Shown: positions 11,420 through 23,836 of the stretch, one piece after another
Numbering within the stretch: the stretch's first letter is position 1
Layout of the letters: each line of letters opens with the position of its first letter
Assembly: GCF_023159225.1 (NCBI RefSeq)
Contig: NC_063170.1
Coordinates: forward strand, 20,366,735 to 20,430,734
Source: Perognathus longimembris pacificus
Taxonomy: Eukaryota > Chordata > Mammalia > Rodentia > Heteromyidae
Direction of reading: 5' to 3'
Length of the DNA stretch: 64,000 nt
The notes under the pieces: generated by a model
Database searches by the model: none
The model's input: only the letters and a program-made list of their open reading frames with translations
What the model was told of the DNA's origin: nothing
Program-made: the position numbers and the translations under genes

Positions 11420-13599
11420 TTATATTAACGCTCTTGTATCATATTGTACCTGCTCTTCCATGTCTGCCAGCTCTGTTATTGTGCTGGTGGGTAATGTGTA
11501 CATTCTACTTTTCATTACAGTATGCTATTCCATACAAGAACAATGCCACAAATAGCAAACAAATGAACCAAAGGAGGTCTCTGAAAGTATCCTGAGCTCT
11601 GGCTTTGTCACTTTCCAGCTGTGAGACTTTGAGTATGTTCCCTAACCTCTCTGAGCCTTTGAACTCCTAAGTTGGAAAATGGATCTCCTGTGAGTGTGAA
11701 TTGAGAGCTGGACAAGGATTACATGAGATGCTCATTCAAAGGGTCACAGCAGGGCTGGTGCTGAAGCTCGGTGGTAGCAGGCACTCTCGGTCTATGCCAG
11801 GCCCTGGCTGGGAATCACTGGGCCCCCTACCCCATAACACCAGGGAAGACTCACCTGGGTGTGCTCTGGACAGTGGCCCTTGGGAGGGGGCCAGAGTCAC
11901 ACTCCTCAGCATCTCTGGCTCCTTCCCTGCCCTCTCTCTCTTGGCCCCTGCACCCAAAAACAAGGGCCCAGGAGTTGGATGGTGCCCTGACTCCACCTCT
12001 CTGGTGATGAGGATGATAGAAAAGCACCTGAAAATGGCACAAGGTCCAGGGGTCCAGGAGAGAGCCAGAGGTGGCCTAGGGAGATGCTTGTCTGTGCAGG
12101 AGCCCTGGTGCACAGAGTTGAGGTTACCAGATTCCTTCTCTACCTACTACTCCTCTGGGGAGCAGAGTCCCAACTAGGGCACAGGGGGTCTGGGAGCACA
12201 ATTCTCAGGCTTCTACCTTCAGTCTCAGAGCAATGAGATGTCCCCTCCTTCCTGGACGTGCCTTGGTGGATGTCTTTCCCGGGGACAGTGGGCTTTCTGT
12301 GAATTAGAAAGGGACGTGGCTGACTCTAGACAAAAGATGCTCTGGCCACTCCTCCAGGACTCCCGTGACCACTGGCAAAGAGGGGACCCTACACATACCT
12401 GCTCTCTAGGCCTTACACACTCAGGGTGAAGTGAGCAGGCACAGCAGGGTCTTGGGAAGGCTGCTTGTAGGCACAAAAACAAACAAACAAAAACCTTACC
12501 ATGAATCCAAGAGGTCAGGGAAGAGGAGGTGACCAAATGTGTGACCCCCAAGGCAGCAGGGAGATGGGAGATCCACAGGTGGAGATGAGACTGGGGCTCA
12601 GCCAGCCAATGGGACTCCTCAGAAGATACACAGCCACTCCACCCCCTCCACACATGCCATCAGTCCCAGAACCATGCCAAACTACCCTCTTGACTCTAAT
12701 GACCTCTATCCCAAGCCAAGATGCCCTGCTTTGCCTCTGGGCTTAGGAGATGTGGAAACACCAGCTGCCTGACAGAATTACTGCCCAATGTGGTTCATGC
12801 TGGTCTCTGCATTCGTCTCCCCAGCCACAGGAAGCACATCCAGACTTTTAAATCACTTCTGTGTCCAAGAGCCTTCTTTGCAAATACACTGAGAATTTAC
12901 TGTAAACCATTAGATGGCTGACTGGTCTATGATGGCGTCCCATTGGCAAAGAGAGTGAAATGAAGGGGTAAGGACCAAGTGGAGGACAGTGACATTATCT
13001 CTGTTGAATAACCAGGGCCTCGAGCAGGTCACCAGCCATTCATCCAACCTCATCCGAGCCACACATCCTTCTCTCCTGGCTGTCACAGAATTGGTCTAAG
13101 CTGGGTTATGCTGCTGTAACAAACAATCTGAAGCTCTTCCAGGTTGAGAGCATCCATGTTTATTCTTCCCCATCCTGCACGAGCACATAAGCCAGTCAGG
13201 GCTCTTTCTTCCTGTGGCTAAGGCTCAGACTTGCTTGCAGCCTGGGGCCGAGCTACTTTTGGAATGTTCCAGATGCTAGGCCAGAACCACTGAACTCTCT
13301 ATGGTCTCCTCTCAAACACCTCATACACGCACGATGTGTGCTCTCCATCCAGAACTGGTCCTCTGATGGTCAGGACCATGAGGTCCCACCCATGCCAGGG
13401 GCCCTGTCATGTGTAGGGAGGTGGCCAGCCAGGTCATCCACAGATGGAACATTCCAGTCTCTGAGGATCTGAAAACACAAACTTCTCTGTCTGCCATGAC
13501 TGTCATGCTAGTCTGCTTTCCATTAGTTATGACTTAAGAGCTTGTGGCTTTATGAATTGTGATTTTTTTTTTTACTTTGCCCATTTGAAGAATAATTGT
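11420..13599. other. Intergenic, no gene or repeat recognised
   Basis: 2.2 kb of apparently unique sequence between L1 blocks. I searched both strands for CCL17 cysteine signatures and found none. Confidence 0.55.
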
Positions 13600-13822
13600 G
13601 AGTCTCATGCCTGTAATCCTAGCTACTTAGGAGGCTGAGATCTGAGGACCACAGTTCAAAGCAAGCTTGGACAGGAAAATCGGTGAGACCAATTAACCAC
13701 CAAAAAGCCAGAAGTGAAGCTACAGCTCAAGTGCCGAGCACTGGCCTTGAGCAAAAGAAGCTTAGGGACAGTGCATAGACCCTGAGTTCAAGCACCAGGA
13801 CTGGCACAAAAAATAAAAAGTA
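13600..13822 (+). mobile_element. 7SL/tRNA chimeric SINE
   Basis: ctcatgcctgtaatcctagc, then the tRNA-like unit and an A-rich tail. Confidence 0.87.
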
Positions 13823-14068
13823 ATTGAGAAAAGTTATGTCAACTTGAACAGCATGTTAGCATGGGGAAAAATATACAATTTTTTTTTTTTGCCTAATGAT
13901 GCCATAATATTTCTTTACCCTATTTTTACTGGAAATCAAGAAGACAGAATTTGTGGATTAATAACCTATAATTCTTTACTCTGGTTTGATGACTCAGTAG
14001 CAAAAACAAAAACAGGATGTTTTTGTGCTCATGACTAGCCTGGATAATATAGCAAGAGACATACTCTT

Positions 14069-15086
14069 TTTTTTTTATTAATTGAACATAAATTTTTTTA
14101 CAAAGTGTTGTGCAAAGAGGGTGCAGTTACATAGTAGGGCAGTGTGTACATTTCTTGTGATATCTTACGACCTGTTTTTCCATCCCTTGTCTAGGTCAGG
14201 TAGACATATATGCAATATACAATTTATCAAGAACATATACAGTGTTCACAGACTTGGTCTCTACTGTCTCTCCGTCTCCCTTTGTTAACAGTCATATATC
14301 AGGGAGATCATGCCCCTTTGTTTTCTGTGTTCTAGGCTTGTCTCACTCAACATTATTTGTTCGAGTTCTGACCATTTCCCTGCGAATAACAATATTTCAC
14401 CATTCCTAATCGCTATGTAGTATTCCATTGTGTATAAGTACCATATTTTTTGGATCCATTCGTCTGTGGAGGGGCATCTGGGTTGTTTCCATATTTTGGC
14501 TATTGTGAATTGTGCCGCGATATACATGGAAGTACAAAAGTCTTTTTGATATCTTGGGTTTTGCTGTTTAGGATAGATGCCTAGGAGTGGTATGGCTGGG
14601 TCATAGGGTAGGTCTATATTGAGCATTTTGAGAAAACTCCATACTGTTTTCCAAAGTGGTTGTACTAATTTGCACTCCCACCAACAATGGAGAAGGGTTC
14701 CTCTTTCCCCACAGCCCCTCCAGCATTTGTTGTTTCCTGAGTTCAGAGTATAGGCCATTCTAACTGGGGTGAGGTGGTATCTCAGGGTTGTTTTTATTTG
14801 CATTTCCTTTACTAGCAGGGATGTTGAGCATTTCCTCATGTGTTTCTTTGCCATTTTTATATCTTCTCTTGTGAAGTCTCTCTTTAGCTCTTTTGCCCAT
14901 TTCCTAATTGGTTTATTGGGCTTGGAGGGGCTTAGTTTTTTGAGTTCTCTGTAGATGACCAATATCAGGCCTTTGTCTGTTGCTGTGCTGGTAAATATCC
15001 TTTCCCATATCGTTGGCTGTCTTTCTATTTTGGTGGCTATGACCTTAGCTGTGCAGAAACTTTTTAATTTGTAGTAGTCCCATTTG
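14069..15086 (-). mobile_element. 5'-truncated L1 (copy 2)
   Basis: Holds the ORF2 C-terminus (to 14285) and a shortened 3' UTR. It is flanked by a perfect 15-bp target-site duplication aagagacatactctt at 14054-14068 and 15087-15101. The 3' UTR has an internal deletion near 14240. Confidence 0.92.
14285..15086 (-). pseudogene. L1 copy 2 ORF2 C-terminal remnant
   Basis: Open frame matching copy 1 from about [13 protein letters not shown] to MISLIYDC; it has lost the endonuclease and reverse transcriptase. Confidence 0.8.
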
Positions 15087-16461
15087 AAGAGACATACTCT
15101 TGGAAAAACTAAACAAAGCAATGACAACAATAACAACCCTAGCTTCTATTTCAAGGCCTTTGAAAGATCTATTGTGTGTTCTGGGTTCAGTTTCTATTCC
15201 TTAAGTTTTTGGCAAGAATTATCTCAGAACATCTTTGTCTAGAAGATGAGTTATCATTCCCATATTACAGAAGAGAAAACCCAAAGGCCCAGAGAGGTTA
15301 AGTAACCAGTTTTGGGGTCACATAGCCAGAGAGTCACATATTAGGTTCTGCCTCTGAACTGCTGGAGAACAAAATGCTCATTTTTTAAAAATAATTTATT
15401 AATTAAACAAAAGTTTTTGACAAGGTGTTGTGCAAAAGGGGTACAGTTACATAGTAGGGCAGTGTGTACATTTTTTGTAATATCTTACACCCTGTTTTTC
15501 TTTCCCTTCCCTAGGTCAGGTAGACATATATACAATACACAGTGTACCAAGAACATATACAGTAGCCACGTGGCCTTCGCCAAAGGAAATTTGCATAGGG
15601 CTTTAAATGTAATGTCGACAGTAGACAATATGTCGACAATAGTCTTATATGAACGTACATACATAGCTTTTGAGCTATTGTGATCCACTGAAAGGTCTAT
15701 TTTTGACCTTTATATGTTGAGTAGTTGTTTGGTTTTAGTTACATAATGTAGGGTCGCTGACCCAGACCTGTGGGATATACCATTTGACAAGCAGTTTTTG
15801 GTTTCACAGACCTGGTCTCTACTGTCTCTCTGTCACCCCATCTTAACAGTCATATATCAGGGAGATCATGCCCCTTTGTTTTCTGTGTTCTAGGCTCGTC
15901 TCGCTCAACATTATTTGCTCAAGTTCTGACCATTTCCCTGCGAATAACAATATTTCACCATTTCTAATCACTATGTGGTATTCCATTGTGTATAGGTACC
16001 ACATTTTTTGGATCCATTCGTCTGTGGAGGGGCATCAGGGTTGTTTCCATATTTTGGCTATTGTGAATTGTGCCGCGATAAACATGGAAGTACAAATGTC
16101 TTTTTGATATCTTGGGGTTTGCTGTTTAGAATAGATGCCTAGGAGTGGTATGGCTGGGTCATAGGGTAGGTCTATGTTGAGATTTTTGAGAAACCTCCAT
16201 ACTGTTCTCCAAAGTGGTTGTACTAATTTGCACTCCCACCAACAATGGAGAAGGGTTCCTCTTTCCCCACAGCCCCTCCAGCATTTGTTGTTTCCTGAGT
16301 TCAGAGTATAGGCCATTCTAACTGGAGTGAGGTGGTATCTCACGGTTGTTTTTATTTGCATTTTCTTTACTGCCAGGGAGGTTGAACATTTCCTCATATG
16401 TTTCTTTGACATTTTTATCTCTTCTCTTGTGAAGTCTCTCTTTAGCTCCTTTGCCCATTTC

Positions 16462-17652
16462 CTAATTGGGCTTGGAGGGGCTTAGTTTTTTGAGTTCTCT
16501 GTAGATGACAGATATTAGGCCTTTGTCTGTTGCTGTGCTGGTAAAGATCCTTTCCCATAAGGTTGGCTGTCTTTCTATTTTGGTGGCTATGTCCTTAGCT
16601 GTGCAGAAACTTTTTATTTTGTAGTAGTCCCATTTGTTGAGTCTCTCCCCTATTTGTTGTGCCCCTGGGACTCTATTCAGGAAGTTCCTTCCTGTGCCTA
16701 TAAGTTCTAGCGTCTTTCCTACTCTGTCCTTCAGTAGTTTCAAGGATTCAGGTCTGATATTGAGGTCCTTGATCCATTTTGAGTTGATCTTGGTGCATGG
16801 TGATAGGCTTGGGTCTACTTTGAGTTTTCTGCATATGGCTGCCCAGTTTTCCCAGCACCAGTAGTTGAAGAGGCTCTGTTTTTTCCATTGTATGTCTTTA
16901 GCTCCTTTGTCGAATATCAGCTGACTGTAAGAATGCGGCTTTATTTCTGGGTCTTCTATTCTATTCCATTGGTCATCAGGTCTGTTTTGATAACAATACC
17001 AGGCTGTTTTTGTTATGATGGCTCTATAGTAGAGCTTGAAGTTTGGTATTGTGATACATCCTACACTGCTTCTTTTGCCTAGAATTACTTTGGCTATTCT
17101 AGGTCTTTTGCTGTTCCATATGAATTTATGGGTTGCTTTCTCTATTTCATTGAAGAATGTAGCTGGGATTTTGATGGGAATTGCATTGAATTTGTATAAC
17201 AATTTGGGCAATATGGCCATTTTCACTATATTGATTCTGCCTACCCATGAGCATGGGAGGTCTTTCCATCTCCTTGTGTCTTCTTTGATTTCCCTTATTA
17301 GATTTTTATAGTTCTCATTAAATAGGTCTGTCACGTCTTTAGTTAGGTTGATCCCTAGGTACTTTATTCTTTTTTTAGCTACTGTAAATGGTATTATTTC
17401 CATAATTTCCTTTTCTGCTTGAACATTGCTGGTGTACAGAAAAGCTGCTGACTTTTGTGGATTGATTTTGTATCCTGCTACTTTGCCAAAATGGTTTATT
17501 AAGTGTAGGAGTTTGCGGACTGAGTTTTTTGGGTCCTTCAGATATAAAATCATGTCGTCTGTGAATAGGGATAGCTTGATTTCTTCCGTGCTGATGTGGA
17601 TCCCTTTGATGTCCTCCTCTTGCCTTATTGCTATGGTGAGAGATTCCAGCAC
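16462..17652 (-). pseudogene. L1 copy 3 ORF2 reverse transcriptase to C-terminal segment
   Basis: 396 open codons from the RT palm domain, with catalytic box FTDDMILYL (both aspartates kept, Ala to Thr), through the thumb and linker. The frame is lost before the Cys-rich end, which continues at 16035-16412. Confidence 0.82.
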
Positions 17653-17889
17653 TATGTTGAAAAGAAGTGAGGAGAGTGGGCATCCTTGTCTTGTTCCTGA
17701 GTTTAGGGGAAATGATTTTAGTTTCTCCCCATTTAATATGATATTAGCAGTTGGTCTGTTGTATATGGCTTTTATTGTTTTGAGGAATGTTCCATCTATT
17801 ACTGTTCTCTCCAGAGCTTTTAATAAGTATGGATGTTGTATTTTGTTAAAGGCTTTTTGGGTATCGACTAAGATAACAATGTGATTCTT

Positions 17890-18120
17890 TTTTTTTTTAT
17901 TGGTACTTTTTTTTTTTTTTTTTGCCAGTCCTGGGGCTTGGACTCAGGGCCTGAGCACTGTCCCTGGCTTCCTTTTTTTTTTTGCTCAAGGCTAGCACTC
18001 TGCCACTTGAGCCACAGTGCCACCTCTGGCCGTTTTCTATATATGTGGTGCTGAGGAATCGAACCCATTGCTTCATGTATATGAGGCAAGCACTCTTGCC
18101 ACTAGGCCATATTCTCAGCC
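17890..18120 (-). mobile_element. Dimeric tRNA-derived SINE inside L1 copy 3
   Basis: Target-site duplication aacaatgtgattctt on both sides. Confidence 0.93.
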
Positions 18121-19059
18121 CAACAATGTGATTCTTGATTTTAGTTCTGTTGATGTGGTAAATTACGTTGATTGATTTACGGATGTTGAACCATCCTTGT
18201 GACTGTGGGATGAAGCCTACTTGGTCATGATGTATAATTTTCTTGATCAGTTTCTGGATCCTGTTAGCTAATATTTTATTGAGGAGCTTTGCATCTGTGT
18301 TCATTAGTGATATTGGTCTGTAGTTCTCTTTTTTTGTTGCATCTTTGCCTGGTTTGGGGATGAGTATAATATTAGCTTCATAGAATGAGTTTGGGATTTC
18401 TCCCTCTATTTCTATTTCACGGAAGAGTTTGAGGAGTATTGGTATTAGCTCCTCACTAAAGGTTTTATAAAATTCATTGGTGAATCCATCTGGACCTGGG
18501 CTTTTCTTTGTTGGGAGGTTCTTGATTACCCCCTGTATCTCGCTGTAAGTTATTGGTTTATTTAGTTGATTTATTTCTTCTTAATTCAGTTTGGGCAGTT
18601 TATGCTTCTCTAAGAATTGATCCATTTCTGTAAAATTATTGTTTTTTAGTGAGTAGAGGTTCTGGAAATGGTTCCTTATGATTGCTTGAATATCGTGTGT
18701 ATTTGTTATAATTTTTCCGATGGAGTCCCTGATTTTACGTATATGAGTCTCTTCTCATTTTTTTTTTGTAAGTCTTGTGAGGGTCTGTCAATTTTATTTA
18801 TTTTCTCAAGGAACCAGCTTTTAGTCTTATTTATTTGTTGAATGGTCTTTCTATTTTCAATCAAATTTATCTCTTCTTTAATCTTTGTGATCTCTCTCGT
18901 CCTAGTCATTTTAGATTCGATCATTTCTTGTTTCTGCAGTTGTTTTAGTTTCATCGTGAGGTTATTCACCTGCTCTGCTTCCATTCTTTTAATGTGAGTG
19001 CTGAGGGCAATGATCTTGCCCCTCAGTACTGCCTTAGCTGTGTCCCATAGGTTTCTTTG

Positions 19060-20026
19060 TTATGTATTTTCATTGTCATTGTGGCTTATGAATTCGTTAA
19101 TTTCATCCTTAATTTGGTCTGTGGCCCAAGTGTTAGATAACAGTGAGGGGTTTAGCCTCCAGGAATGTGTATAGCCTCTGTGGTAACCATTGTTATTGCG
19201 GGTTACCTTTAATCCACTGTGGTCAGATATAATACATGGGATGACGTCAATACTTTTGTATTTGCTGAGGTTCTTTGTGTGGGCTATGACATGGTCTATT
19301 TTGGAGTATGATCCATGGACTGTTGAGAAGAAGGTGTATTGGGTCTCTGTAGGTTGAAAGATTCTGTATAGATCTGTCAGATCCATTTGGGATATGGTGT
19401 TACTTAGGTCCTCAGCTCCCTTGCTAATCCTCTGGGTGTTAGATCTGTCTCTTGGAGAGAGAGGGGTATTAAAGTCACCCACTATGATTGTGTTTGGGTC
19501 TGTCTTGTTTTGTAGTTCTGTGAGAGTTTGCTTAACATATGTAGGGCCTCTTTTGTTCGGTGAGTATACATTTATCACCGTGATGTCTTGATTCTGGATA
19601 TTTTCATTGTATTAAAATGTAGTGTCCTTCTTTGTCTTTTTGAGTTGATTTTAATGAGAAGTCCAGATTGTCTGAGATCAGGATGGCTACTCCTACCATT
19701 TTGGTAGGTGCATTTGCTTGGAAGATCTTGCTCCATCCTTTCATTTGGAGCCTGTTTTTATCCCTTGCTTTAAGATGGGTCTCTTGTAGACAACAGATGG
19801 CCACTTTTTGTTTGCGGATCCACTCTGCCAGTCTGCTCTTCTTTATCGGAGAGTTTATACGATTTATATTCAAAGAGATCAAGGATAAGAGTGGTTTTTT
19901 CCCCTTCCATCTTCCTGTTAGGCTGTTTTTCCTCTTTTTTTTTTTCTTGTCTTTAGTGAGCTGCTCTTTCTGTTGGGCTCTGGCTATTGTAATTTCTTTC
20001 TGTTTCTGTCTGTGTGTCCTGTACAA
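19060..20026 (-). pseudogene. L1 copy 3 ORF2 endonuclease, two frames
   Basis: The N-terminal part (19604-20026) has LISLNINRINSP and CCLQETHLKA with the metal-binding Glu. The second part (19060-19578) has GDFNTPLSPRD and ISDHSG. A frameshift near 19590 separates them. Confidence 0.82.
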
Positions 20027-20067
20027 TTTCTGTTGGGTGGGGTTCCCATCTTAGAATTCGTTGTAGG

Positions 20068-20270
20068 GGGGCTGGGAATATGGCCTAGTGGCAAGAGTGC
20101 TTGCCTCCTACACATGAAGCTCTCTGTTCGATTCCCCAGCACCACATATATGGAAAACGGCCAGAAGGGGTGCTGTGGCTCAGGTGGCAGAGTGCTAGTC
20201 TTGAGGGGAAGAATCCAGGGACAGTGCTCAGGCCCCGAGTCCAAGGCCCAGGACTGGCCAAAAAAAAAAA
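20068..20270 (+). mobile_element. Dimeric tRNA-derived SINE inside L1 copy 3
   Basis: A box tggcctagtggcaagagtgc and B box gttcgattcccc, with A-rich tail; flanks aattcgttgtaggg/aatttgttataggg. Confidence 0.92.
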
Positions 20271-20899
20271 TAATTTGTTATAGGGCTGGTTTTTTATTCA
20301 CATACTCCTTTAGATCCTCTTTGCTATGGAAAGATCTGGTTTTTCCCTCGAATATGAATTCTAGTTTCGCTGGATATCTAATTCTGGGTTGGCAATTGTT
20401 GGCCTGTAGGACTTGGATTGTGTTCTTCCACTCTCTTCGTGCGTGGTAGGTTTGTGTGGAGAGTTTGTTGTTATTCAGATCCTTTTCCCATTGTAACAAA
20501 TCTCTTTCTTTGCTTTGGCTGAATTCAAAATTTGCTCTTTATTCTTGAGATTTGAAGTCTTGATTATTATGTGCCTGGGCGAGGATTTTCTAGGGTCTGG
20601 TTTGCCAGGTGTCCTATAGGCTTCGGTTACCTGGGTGAGGTCCCTTGTGAGATTGGGGAAGTTTTCTGCAATCACTTTTTTGAAAATATGTTGAAGCCCT
20701 CTGCTCTGGTATTTTGCTCCTTCTTGTATTCCAATTATGCGCAGATTATATCTCTTGTCTTTGTCCACTATCTCCTGGATTAGTCTGCCCTGGAGCTTTA
20801 CCATTTCTTGGAGTGTGGTAATTTTCTGGTCCTTATCGGCTGCATCATCGTCCAAGAGATTCAGGATTCAATATGGTCAATTCTTTGTGCTGTGGATTC

Positions 20900-21606
20900 A
20901 AGTGTGGATTTTATGGATGTCAGGGAGCTATTTATGGTTGCCAGATCAGCTCTGATTGTGGAAATTTCTTCCTTTAAAGAGTTGTATTTTAAATCTATTT
21001 TTTCATGCATTTCGCTTCTCAGTTCGCTCTACTCCTCCCCATCCACGTGGGGAGGGATCCTGGGCTTATCTATCTCTTCCGTAGGGTTTAGACGCAGGAG
21101 CGGGGCCCCAGGTGAGACTCAGTTTGTGTGTGGTCGCGAGAACCCCTTGCCCACCAGCCCAAGGAAGACACGGGCATGTGGGGTCTCGCAGACGGTCTCT
21201 GGGAAGATTCTAATTTATTCAAATGAGAAGCCACAAAGATATACCCAAAAGGCGGGCACAGGAGAGGGACAACAGATTGGCCACGAGATCTGTCCATCAT
21301 ATGATGTCAGGGGACTTCCCTTGTGGGCAGAGGCCCATCCCCCCAAGGATTGGGTTTGTGGGGTTCCCCCGCCATTGCACACATGCTCGCCCCAGGAGCA
21401 GGGGGCTTCTCTTCCTGTTAAAGGCGGAAGAGGGGACGGGCCAAGCCAGCTGTGGCCTCTTAAAGGCACAGCTGACCCCAACAAAGTGTGGAGTTTATGG
21501 ATGTCAGGGAGCTATTTATGGTTGCCAGATCAGCTCTGATTGTGGAAATTTCTTCCTTTATAGAGTTGTATTTTAAATCTATTTTTTCATGCATTTCGCT
21601 TCTCAG
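20900..21606. repeat. 123-bp direct duplication of L1 ORF1 sequence flanking the insertion
   Basis: 20900-21022 and 21484-21606 are nearly identical and equal in length, both running from aagtgtgga to gcttctcag. Copy 1 has this segment once. Confidence 0.88.
21023..21483 (-). mobile_element. LTR-like insertion inside L1 copy 3
   Basis: 461 bp absent from L1 copy 1. The minus strand begins TGTTGGGG and has an AATAAA-containing segment near its middle, like an ERV LTR. Its other end reads AGAGCGAA, not the usual CA. It is bordered on each side by a 123-bp direct copy of L1 ORF1 sequence (20900-21022 and 21484-21606). Confidence 0.65.
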
Positions 21607-22247
21607 GATGTGAAGGTCTTCTTTAACGGAGGTTGGCACTGTATCCATTTTTGCTTCCATTTCTTTCTTGACTTCCTGAAGGTCCTTTGAGACTTCCATT
21701 CTAAACCCCTGGAATTGTTTTCTGAATTAGTTCCTGAGTCTTTCCATCATTTCTGCTATCATAGCCTCAGCTGATTTTTTATTCTCCATCTCCTTTTCGA
21801 TCGTGCTGCTTTTTGGAGCTGGCGAGTTGGCTTGCCCTTTCATGAAATTTGTAATATTTCTTTGTGATTTGCGCATCTGGATATCTGTAGGTGGCTTCCT
21901 TGGGTTGGCTTTGTGCTGGTTCCCGATGGTCCGTCAGTGGGAGTCTTGTTTGTGTCCTGGCTCTGGGTTTGAGTTTGGCTGTTGAACCTTACTGCCCAAG
22001 GTGTGAGCGTGACCATCTCGGTTGTTGCCAGGGTGGTCACCCTCACTGCACTTGGAGGTGGGTAGGTTCTGTGTCTTTCTCTGCAGGATAGTGTCCTGCC
22101 GCTGTGTTATCCTGACCCTAGCATGCCCCTGGTGGGGGTTTGTGGGTCACTGATTGAGCGTGGCATGGAGGTTTTTCTCTTCTTTGGTTCTTTTTTCCAC
22201 TTGGTACCTTGGTCAGAGGAGCTCACCTCTCAGATTGAGATTTGCCG

Positions 22248-22495
22248 CTGAGAGGCAGCTTGCCCACCTGTGTGGATTGCTCCTGTTGGAGCAGGTGTTG
22301 CTGTTCAGGGGCGGCCCGCCCACTGTGTGGAATGCACCTATCAGAGCGGGCACTGCCGCTGGGGGGCCCTGCCCACCTGTGCTGGGTGCGTCTATCAGAG
22401 TGGGCACTGCCGCTGGGGGGCCCTGCCCACCTGTGCTGGGTGCGTCTATCAGAGTGGGTGTTGCTGCTGAGGGGCAGCTTGCCCACTTGTGCACT
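22248..22495 (-). repeat. 54-bp tandem monomers in the L1 copy 3 5' region
   Basis: Three full units start near 22318, 22371 and 22425 (gcccacctgtgctgggtgcg...), with diverged units on both sides. Related, more diverged units lie at about 10010-10190 in copy 1. Confidence 0.8.
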
Positions 22496-23624
22496 CCCAT
22501 GGGGGTTTGGGCAAGAGATCCTCCTGCTGGAGGGCTAGCATGCTGGCCCACGCTGGCCCTCTGGGGGGCACATGCGTGTGCACTCTAGTGCTTCCTTTGG
22601 GGATGTGCTGCCCTGAGTTGTTGGAGGGTGCTTGTGCTCTCTTGTGAGTTTGCTGTGGGGGGCAGTATGCATGGGCCCCAGCAGGATCAAGTGTCTGGGC
22701 ACGGGTTGGTGCCCACAGACTCTCTGTGCCTCCTCTGTAAGGGGGGCCTGTGTTCGGGCCCAGGTGGCCCTGCTGTGCTGGTATTAGACACCAGCGAGCC
22801 TGTGACTGTTGTTCAAAAAGTCCACGAGGACCAGGCGCCTCAGGTGGGGCTCCCAATGCCTACCAGTCCCCGGGCCCCTGCTGGGGAGGGGCCAGGGATT
22901 GGTGCGGCCAGGTTCAGGCTCCTCTGCTGGGGCTTTGGGGGGGGATGCATGACTAGGGTGTTTCCCAGTCCCCTTGTTGGGCGCTGCTCCACCTCCGCTA
23001 CTTCCCGTGTCCTCCCAGAGGCTGTACGGTACTAGAGCCACAAGATATGGGGCTCCTTTGTTCCCTCAGGATGGGGAGGGGGAGGGAGGGAGCTCTAGCT
23101 TCTTTGTGGGTTTTGGGTCTCTGCTAGAGCTGGTCTTCCTCCGGGGGTGGGGAGGTAATGGGGAACTTAGTGGTCCTGGGTTGTGTGTGTGTCCCGCGCT
23201 GCTGTGGGCTTTTTGGGGCTGTGGTGCTGGGGTGTGGCGATCGGTCGTTTGGTGGTGGCGGTCCCCGGCTCTCCCAGTCTGCACCACCCGGTTCCCCTGC
23301 TGCTTACATCTGATCCCGGCTGTTCGGTCCCGCACCTCCAGTCCCGCGCTGCCGCCATCTGTCTTGGTTGGTCTGTGCTCAGTCTGGGGTCCATGGAGCT
23401 CCTGCCGTCTGGACTCTGCGCTCCTGGCGTGACTTTTCCGCTGTTGGTTTGCGGGCGTCGGATCCCCTTTCCCAGCCTGGCCCTGTTTGGGCCAGGGTGG
23501 GTGGGTGGGGGGGGGTTACCCCAGAGATTTTCTGGCTCTGTGCAGGTTATAGGCTCTTCTTTTTTTGTTCTTTTTCATTTCCTGTTTCTCTGTTGCTTCT
23601 GGTTGTTGGGTTTGCTGGATTCTT

Positions 23625-23836
23625 ATTTTTTTTTTTTTTTTTTGCCAGTCCTGGGGCTTGGACTCAGGGCCTGAGCACTGTCCCTGGCTTCTTTTTTTTC
23701 TCAAGGCTAGCACTCTGCCACTTGAGCCACAGCACCCCCTCTAGCCATTTTCTATATATGTGGTGCTGGGGAATCGAACCCAGGGCTTCATGTATACTAG
23801 GCAAGCACTCTTGCCACTAGACCATATTCCCGCCCC
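23625..23836 (-). mobile_element. Dimeric tRNA-derived SINE inside L1 copy 3
   Basis: Perfect 17-bp target-site duplication gggtttgctggattctt. Confidence 0.94.

Larger units (their letters stand above)
20290..21900 (-). pseudogene. L1 copy 3 ORF1, split by an LTR-like insertion
   Basis: The C-terminal RNA-binding part lies at 20475-20855 (RYNLRIIGIQEGAKYQSRG) and 20278-20499, with coiled-coil parts at 21484-21720. The 461-bp insertion at 21023-21483 and its 123-bp flanking duplication interrupt the coiled coil. Confidence 0.8.

Noticed and set aside
22248..22495. Possible CRISPR-like array
   Set aside because: Units are contiguous 54-bp tandem monomers with no unique spacers, inside an L1 in mammalian DNA.
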